Shown here in pieces: positions 14,655-18,452 of a stretch of 18,452 nucleotides of DNA. The first letter of the stretch is position 1, and every line of letters begins with the position of its first letter. Source of the DNA: Pseudomonadota bacterium (GTDB lineage: Bacteria; Pseudomonadota; Alphaproteobacteria; UBA1280; UBA12223); NCBI GenBank assembly GCA_002937495.1, contig PTJW01000008.1, positions 1 through 18,452 on the forward strand. The letters are read 5' to 3'. The notes under the pieces are model-generated. The model worked only from the letters and a program-made list of their open reading frames with translations. It made no database searches and was not told the origin of the DNA. A program made the position numbers and the translations under genes.

Positions 14655-15786
14655 AACTAAAAAAACTATTATGGTAGTTTGTGCTGAAAAATCTGGTGAT
14701 TTATTAGGTGCAAATCTTATTGAATCTTTAAAAAAAGAAATGCCAAACCACGAACTTGAATTTATTGGAGTAGGTGGTTCTGCAATGGTTAAGTCTGGCT
14801 TAAAGACTATTTTCCCTATGGAAGATATTGCAGTTATGGGCTTATTTGAAGTTATTCCTCATTTAAAAGTTATTTTTAAACGCATTAAGCAAACAGTTGC
14901 TACAGCATTAGATAAAAAAGTTGATATGCTGGTAACAATTGACGGAGCTGAATTTGCATTTAAAGTAGCTAAAGGTGTTAAAAAAGCTAATAAAGATATA
15001 CCAGTAGTTCATTATGTTTCACCACAAGTTTGGGCTTGGAGACAAAACAGAGTTTATAAGATGGAAAAATTCTTAGATCATGTTTTAGCCTTATTCCCAT
15101 TTGAAGAAAAGTTTTATAAAAAAACAAACCTTAAATGCACATATGTAGGTCATCCAATTATCGAGCGATTTACAGATATGATGCCAAAATCTTCTAAAAA
15201 GTCATTAAACAAAACTTTAAAAGTTGCGATTTTACCAGGTAGTAGAAAAAATGAACTTGCTCATTTATTACCAGTATTAGGACAAACTGTAGTAATGTTA
15301 AAACAACGCTTTAAAGATATTAAGTTTATTTTACCTGTTGCTGAAGGCTTTGATAAAAAGAACTTTGATAGATACTTTAGCCAATGCGAATATGTTGAAG
15401 GCGATGAGAAATTTAAAAAATTACAACAGTGTGATGCAGCAATTACTTGTTCAGGTACTGCAAACTTAGAACTAGCAATGCTTGGCTTGCCAATGGTAGT
15501 TTGTTATAAAATGAATAACTTAACTTACCAAATTGCAAAAAGAGTAGTTAAAGTTAAGCATATCTCGCCAGTTAATATTGTTGCAGATAAAAAAGTAGCT
15601 AAAGAGCTTATTCAAGAAGAATGCACAGCAAAAGCTTTAACAAGGCATGTTTCTCCATTGTTAAAAGAAACAAAGCAAAGGCATAAAATGCTAGAAGAGC
15701 TTAAGCTTGTTAGAGATAAAATGAGTATTGTTGAAGAGTCAGCAAGTGATAAAGCAGCTAAAGTTGTTGCAAGTTACTTAAAATAA
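14641..15786 (+). CDS. lpxB: Lipid-A-disaccharide synthase
   Basis: Joins lipid X and UDP-2,3-diacylglucosamine to form the lipid A disaccharide (glycosyltransferase family 19), at the inner membrane. The 381-residue length is normal. Landmarks are CAEKSGDLLGA (14-24), SPQVWAWR (127-134), VGHP (169-172), LPGSRKNEL (198-206) and CSGTANLELAMLGLP (270-284). Two departures are visible: the usual A-G-E-x-S-G-D has Ala for Gly, and the usual I-D-S-P-D-F segment reads IDGAEF (100-105), keeping the first Asp but changing Pro-Asp to Ala-Glu. GGAG lies about 10 bases before the ATG, which overlaps lpxI. A terminator follows. Confidence 0.95.
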   Translation: MTVSKTKKTIMVVCAEKSGDLLGANLIESLKKEMPNHELEFIGVGGSAMVKSGLKTIFPMEDIAVMGLFEVIPHLKVIFKRIKQTVATALDKKVDMLVTIDGAEFAFKVAKGVKKANKDIPVVHYVSPQVWAWRQNRVYKMEKFLDHVLALFPFEEKFYKKTNLKCTYVGHPIIERFTDMMPKSSKKSLNKTLKVAILPGSRKNELAHLLPVLGQTVVMLKQRFKDIKFILPVAEGFDKKNFDRYFSQCEYVEGDEKFKKLQQCDAAITCSGTANLELAMLGLPMVVCYKMNNLTYQIAKRVVKVKHISPVNIVADKKVAKELIQEECTAKALTRHVSPLLKETKQRHKMLEELKLVRDKMSIVEESASDKAAKVVASYLK

Positions 15787-15799
15787 ATTATCAAATAAA

Positions 15800-15830
15800 A
15801 AATGGGCCTCGTAAGAAGCCCATTTATTTT
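15800..15830. terminator. Bidirectional terminator after lpxB
   Basis: AAATGGGC (15800-15807) pairs with GCCCATTT (15818-15825) across a 10-base loop, with A-rich and T-rich flanks. It lies between lpxB and the convergent small gene, whose stop codon (15829-15831) is at its edge. Confidence 0.8.
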
Positions 15831-16284
15831 ATCGAACATTTCCACGCGCATTAATATCGTCAGACATGTAAATGCTTTGTTTATGTTCTTTGTATTCACC
15901 GATATCTAACCAGTATTCGAAGTTAGACTTAACAAAAGTCTTTCTTACTAATACTGTTGCTTTATGGGTATAAATTTTATGCCCATTCTTTTCTTTTATG
16001 CTAAGTTTAACATCTGAAACTAGCCTATAGTAGGCATAGTTTTCAAGGTGCTTATTATTATCAAGATCCTCAATTAACTGGCTCACAGCTTGTGGGTCAA
16101 TTACAGTACTGGTTACCTCACTATTAACTGATGTTAATAAGTAAGGTCTTTCATGTTTATATTGTACTGTGGCAATATAAACAATTTCTTCTTTCGCATC
16201 CATCCTCTCATAATGAGGGGCTTGAGCGATATACATGAAGAAACCAAGAACCATAAACAAACCATAAAACATAATATTGTTCAT
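15829..16284 (-). CDS. Small membrane-anchored or exported protein, unknown
   Basis: A 151-residue protein I do not recognise. An N-terminal hydrophobic segment (about 4-20, FYGLFMVLGFFMYIA) would act as an uncleaved anchor or signal, followed by a soluble domain of about 125 residues with alternating beta-like segments and many Lys, Glu and Tyr. There are no cysteines and no recognisable motif. On the minus strand AAAGGA lies 8 bases before the ATG. It is convergent with lpxB at a shared terminator and divergent from the secreted-protein pair across about 170 bases. A periplasm-facing domain fits best; no function can be inferred. Confidence 0.72.
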   Translation of the reverse strand: MNNIMFYGLFMVLGFFMYIAQAPHYERMDAKEEIVYIATVQYKHERPYLLTSVNSEVTSTVIDPQAVSQLIEDLDNNKHLENYAYYRLVSDVKLSIKEKNGHKIYTHKATVLVRKTFVKSNFEYWLDIGEYKEHKQSIYMSDDINARGNVR

Positions 16285-16389
16285 CTTTTTTATCCTTTAA
16301 AGATGCATTAAGAGTATCGCTAACATATTCATTAGCGTTGAATAGGTAAATATAGTTATATATTTATGTGTTTTATTATTAAAAATTAC

Positions 16390-16417
16390 CTGACAAAAAT
16401 AATAATTTTAATACACT
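16390..16417 (+). promoter_or_regulatory. Candidate promoter for the 16459 secreted-protein gene
   Basis: CTGACA (16390-16395) and TACACT (16412-16417) are 16 bases apart. The start would be near 16424, about 35 bases before the preferred ATG. The same intergenic region holds a separate inverted repeat, CGCTAA...TTAGCG (16318-16337). Confidence 0.4.
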
Positions 16418-16458
16418 CTATAAATATTTGTTAAATAAGAATAATAGGGGATATGGAT

Positions 16459-16827
16459 ATGAATAAATATATTTTAACTTTGTTTGCTTTAATTATATCA
16501 GCACAAGCTAATGCCTTTAGCTTTTCAGACTTAACAGATTTATTTTCATCAGACGAACCTGAACAAAAATCTATAACAATGCCAAGTGCTGAAGAATTGA
16601 AAATAAAATCTGCAGCTACATCAATAACTAGTTTTTTTGACTCAAACTCGGTAATGAATATTACAGATGATCAAAAAGCTATGCTAAAAACATCATACGA
16701 TTATTTAAAACAGCAAGAAATTACAGATCCAAAACTAAAAGAAGTTGCTGATAAAGCTATTGATTTAATAGATACTAGTGGTATTTTTAATGATAAAGTA
16801 GGTTTTGTTGATAGTTTAATTAGATAA
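16459..16827 (+). CDS. Small secreted helical protein, paralogue of the next gene
   Basis: A 122-residue exported protein of unknown function. A signal peptide (1-19, ending in AQANA) is followed by a low-complexity, acidic and serine-rich stretch (about 20-45) and a helical C-terminal half. Residues 79-93 fit the pattern S-Y-x-x-L-K-x-x-x-I-[ST]-D-P-x-L, which recurs in the neighbouring protein 16939-17550. Two in-frame ATGs lie six bases apart. AGGGG (16446-16450) is 8 bases before the second and only 2 before the first, so I start at 16459. A strong terminator separates it from the next gene, so the pair are transcribed separately even though they look related. Confidence 0.72.
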   Translation: MNKYILTLFALIISAQANAFSFSDLTDLFSSDEPEQKSITMPSAEELKIKSAATSITSFFDSNSVMNITDDQKAMLKTSYDYLKQQEITDPKLKEVADKAIDLIDTSGIFNDKVGFVDSLIR

Positions 16828-16828
16828 G

Positions 16829-16857
16829 AAAAAAAGAGCTTAGATGCTCTTTTTTTT
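16829..16857 (+). terminator. Rho-independent terminator after the first secreted-protein gene
   Basis: AAAAAAAGAGC (16829-16839) pairs perfectly with GCTCTTTTTTT (16846-16856) across a six-base loop, with the T tract continuing to 16857. Confidence 0.88.
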
Positions 16858-16872
16858 ATTGAAATTATTTAA

Positions 16873-16890
16873 AGACTTTGCTAAAAGTCT
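16873..16890. repeat. Perfect 7-bp inverted repeat upstream of the second secreted-protein gene
   Basis: AGACTTT (16873-16879) and AAAGTCT (16884-16890) flank the four bases GCTA. The possible -35 hexamer TTGCTA (16878-16883) lies inside it, 17 bases before TTTAAT (16901-16906), so the repeat could be an operator. A weak second terminator is the alternative. Confidence 0.35.
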
Positions 16891-16938
16891 GTGTTATTAT
16901 TTTAATTAAGTAAATAATTTATAAAAATAGAGGTTAAT

Positions 16939-17550
16939 ATGAAAACAAAACTTTTTACAGTATTATTACTATTAGGCTTAGCAGTCTCTGCTAATGCTGA
17001 GGTTCAACAATCTGCAGAAAATCAAGATATAAAAAATAAAATGCAAGAAATAATGAATCAATATAATATTAAAATTACACCAGAGATGATTCAAGAACAC
17101 CAGGCAAAAGTTGAAGAAATAATGAATAAGTCTTTAACTAAGCTTAAAGAATCTGAAAAATTTAAAGAGCTAAGCCAATTACAAGAAGTAGAAAACTTAA
17201 TTGCTACTTATGAAAAGCTAATGTCTACAGAAATGAAAAATGAAGATATTAAGCAAATGATGGAAAAGCTAAAGCAGTTTATCGAAAGTAAGTATTCTTC
17301 AGCTTTACAGCAATATAATTCAAAAGAAGGCTTTTCACAATTAGATCAAAAACAGTTAGTTGAGTTTTTTAATAAAGCATTACCTGAAGGTAGGCAATTA
17401 CCTACAGATGGTAACTTAACTGCCAATATTGCACAGCAATCGTACGAAATCTTAAAGAATAAGCAAATATCAGACCCTCAGCTTGCACAATGGAAAGAGA
17501 GGCTAGAGCAAATGATAGAAAAATCACCATTAATAACAAAAACAAACTAA
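16939..17550 (+). CDS. Secreted coiled-coil protein, unknown
   Basis: A 203-residue exported protein. A clean signal peptide (1-20, ending in VSANA) precedes a strongly helical, charged body with coiled-coil character (about 25-125, many Lys, Glu, Gln and Met, no Cys or Trp). A C-terminal segment shares a motif with the preceding gene's product: S168-Y169, L172-K173, I177, D179-P180 and L182. The shared region probably extends from the FF pair (143-144 here, 59-60 there) to a few residues beyond the motif. GAGG (16930-16933) lies 5 bases before the ATG. Coiled-coil periplasmic proteins can be chaperones or surface factors, but nothing here decides. It ends at its own terminator. Confidence 0.78.
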   Translation: MKTKLFTVLLLLGLAVSANAEVQQSAENQDIKNKMQEIMNQYNIKITPEMIQEHQAKVEEIMNKSLTKLKESEKFKELSQLQEVENLIATYEKLMSTEMKNEDIKQMMEKLKQFIESKYSSALQQYNSKEGFSQLDQKQLVEFFNKALPEGRQLPTDGNLTANIAQQSYEILKNKQISDPQLAQWKERLEQMIEKSPLITKTN

Positions 17551-17555
17551 AACTT

Positions 17556-17582
17556 AAAGAGCTTATATAGGCTCTTTATTTT
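17556..17582 (+). terminator. Rho-independent terminator after the second secreted-protein gene
   Basis: AAAGAGC (17556-17562) pairs with GCTCTTT (17571-17577) across an eight-base loop, followed by a T-rich stretch. Confidence 0.7.
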
Positions 17583-17698
17583 AAGGCTAATATGTGTATG
17601 GTTTTAGTTATAAAACATAAAAAAATCAAATTACAAATATAAGTAATCTTATAATATTTTAATTGCATAAAAATTAAACAATATTTAAGTTTATAATA

Positions 17699-17727
17699 TT
17701 GCAATTTAACATAATGAAAGCTATTAT
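17699..17727 (+). promoter_or_regulatory. Candidate yaaA promoter
   Basis: TTGCAA (17699-17704) and TATTAT (17722-17727) are exactly 17 bases apart. The start would be near 17734, leaving a leader of about 39 bases. The rest of the gap back to 17583 is featureless AT-rich sequence. Confidence 0.45.
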
Positions 17728-17772
17728 AAAAACATAACAAATAAATGTATTATTTAATAAAGGAAAAATAAA

Positions 17773-18452
17773 ATGTTAACAGTATTATTATCACCATCTA
17801 AAAAGTTAGATGAAAGCAAATCAAATATTGCTAAAAGCAGCCAATTAACATTTAAAGACCAAGCTTTAGAGCTAGCACAAGTAATGAAAGGCTACTCTCA
17901 ACAAGATATTCAAGACTTAATGTCACTATCTGATAAATTAGCAGAAACAAATTATCAACGATTCCAAAGCTTTAACCAAGAGTTTTCATTAGATAATGGT
18001 TCAAAACAAGCTTTATACCTATTTAAAGGCGATGTTTATGATAAAATGGATGTAGATAACTATAACGATGCAGACTTAGACTTTGCACAAAACCATGTAA
18101 GAATTTTATCGGGTCTTTATGGTTATGTTCGCCCCTTAGATTTAATTCAACCATATCGTTTAGAAATGGGTAAAAAAGTAGCAAATACTAAAGGTAAAGA
18201 TTTATATGCCTTTTGGAAAAATCAAACAGTTCATAAAATTAATGAAGAAAATGCAAATGGTACAATTATTAACCTAGCATCGAACGAGTATTTTAAATCT
18301 ATTGATACAAAGAAGCTAAAAGCAGACTTAGTTAATGTAAACATGAAACAAAATAAAAATGGTCAATTAAAAACCATTGGTCTTATGGCTAAAAGAGCAA
18401 GAGGGCTAATGGCAGACTATATTATTAAAAATAAAATTACTAAAGTAGAAGA
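17773..18452 (+). CDS. yaaA: Peroxide stress protein YaaA (DUF328/UPF0246), 3' end missing
   Basis: The first 226 residues of a YaaA-family protein; the reading frame is open to the window edge, and the family's usual length of about 250-260 suggests some 30 residues are missing. Family landmarks are all present: LLSPSKKLD (5-13), YLFKGDVYDKM (82-92), ILSGLYGYVRPLDLIQPYRL (111-130) followed by EMG, INLASNEYFKSI (166-177) and MAKRARGLMADY (205-216). In E. coli the protein lowers the damage caused by hydrogen peroxide by limiting intracellular free iron, and it binds DNA. AGGA (17761-17764) lies 8 bases before the ATG, after a promoter-like pair. It appears to begin a new transcription unit. 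Confidence 0.95.
   Translation, partial: MLTVLLSPSKKLDESKSNIAKSSQLTFKDQALELAQVMKGYSQQDIQDLMSLSDKLAETNYQRFQSFNQEFSLDNGSKQALYLFKGDVYDKMDVDNYNDADLDFAQNHVRILSGLYGYVRPLDLIQPYRLEMGKKVANTKGKDLYAFWKNQTVHKINEENANGTIINLASNEYFKSIDTKKLKADLVNVNMKQNKNGQLKTIGLMAKRARGLMADYIIKNKITKVE

Noticed and set aside
16318..16337. Inverted repeat CGCTAA...TTAGCG between divergent genes
   Set aside because: A 6-bp stem with an 8-base loop and no T tract; too short to call an operator or terminator in this composition.
17583..17772. Very AT-rich gap considered as a replication origin or DNA-unwinding element
   Set aside because: No DnaA-box-like sequences or iterated repeats were seen, and the flanking genes are not typical origin neighbours; the AT content is only slightly above the window background.
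1..18452. tRNA, rRNA, CRISPR arrays, transposases, riboswitches
   Set aside because: Looked for on both strands; no cloverleaf with conserved arms, no regularly spaced direct repeats, no transposase motifs and no recognisable riboswitch core were found.

Overview
The window is AT-rich DNA with short intergenic gaps, an AAAGGA-type ribosome binding site before many genes and U-tract hairpin terminators closing most transcription units. It looks like a chromosome of a small-genome or host-associated alphaproteobacterium. The strongest taxonomic clue is the lipid A block fabZ-lpxA-lpxI-lpxB: LpxI (DUF1009) is the pyrophosphatase characteristic of Alphaproteobacteria in place of LpxH. A holin resembling the three-TM gene-transfer-agent type and the 7Fe ferredoxin FdxA fit the same group. 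Tryptophan is read from TGG and no gene reads through TGA, so the genetic code is standard. The species cannot be named from this window.

Layout. (1) 45-1223: a two-gene lysis cassette, a T7-lysozyme-type amidase overlapping a probable holin by one base, then a small multi-TM protein that ends at a bidirectional terminator. No phage structural genes are visible. (2) 1282-3764: a divergent pair, an alpha/beta hydrolase esterase on the minus strand and an SLC13-type permease with two internal RCK_C domains on the plus strand. (3) 3850-6142: hemC-hemD-nth, making uroporphyrinogen III and repairing DNA, with a good promoter and a terminator. (4) 6243-7225: an unrecognised membrane protein convergent with fdxA, sharing one perfect hairpin. 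(5) 7310-10600: an unrecognised three-gene unit made of a periplasmic DsbA-like CKEC protein, a 650-residue tail-anchored protein and a pseudopilin-like protein. (6) 10684-12424: fmt-truA, for initiator-tRNA formylation and tRNA pseudouridylation. (7) 12546-15786: fabZ-lpxA-lpxI-lpxB, with overlapping ends from lpxA onward. (8) 15829-17550: three small exported or anchored proteins of unknown function; the last two share a C-terminal motif and look like tandem paralogues. (9) 17773 to the end: yaaA (peroxide stress), cut by the window edge.

Most of the window is ordinary housekeeping. The parts that are not explained are the stand-alone lysis pair, the DsbA-like/tail-anchored/pseudopilin unit, and the pair of secreted helical proteins near the right end. 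No tRNA, rRNA, CRISPR array or insertion sequence was seen, and no gene-free stretch exceeds 300 bases.
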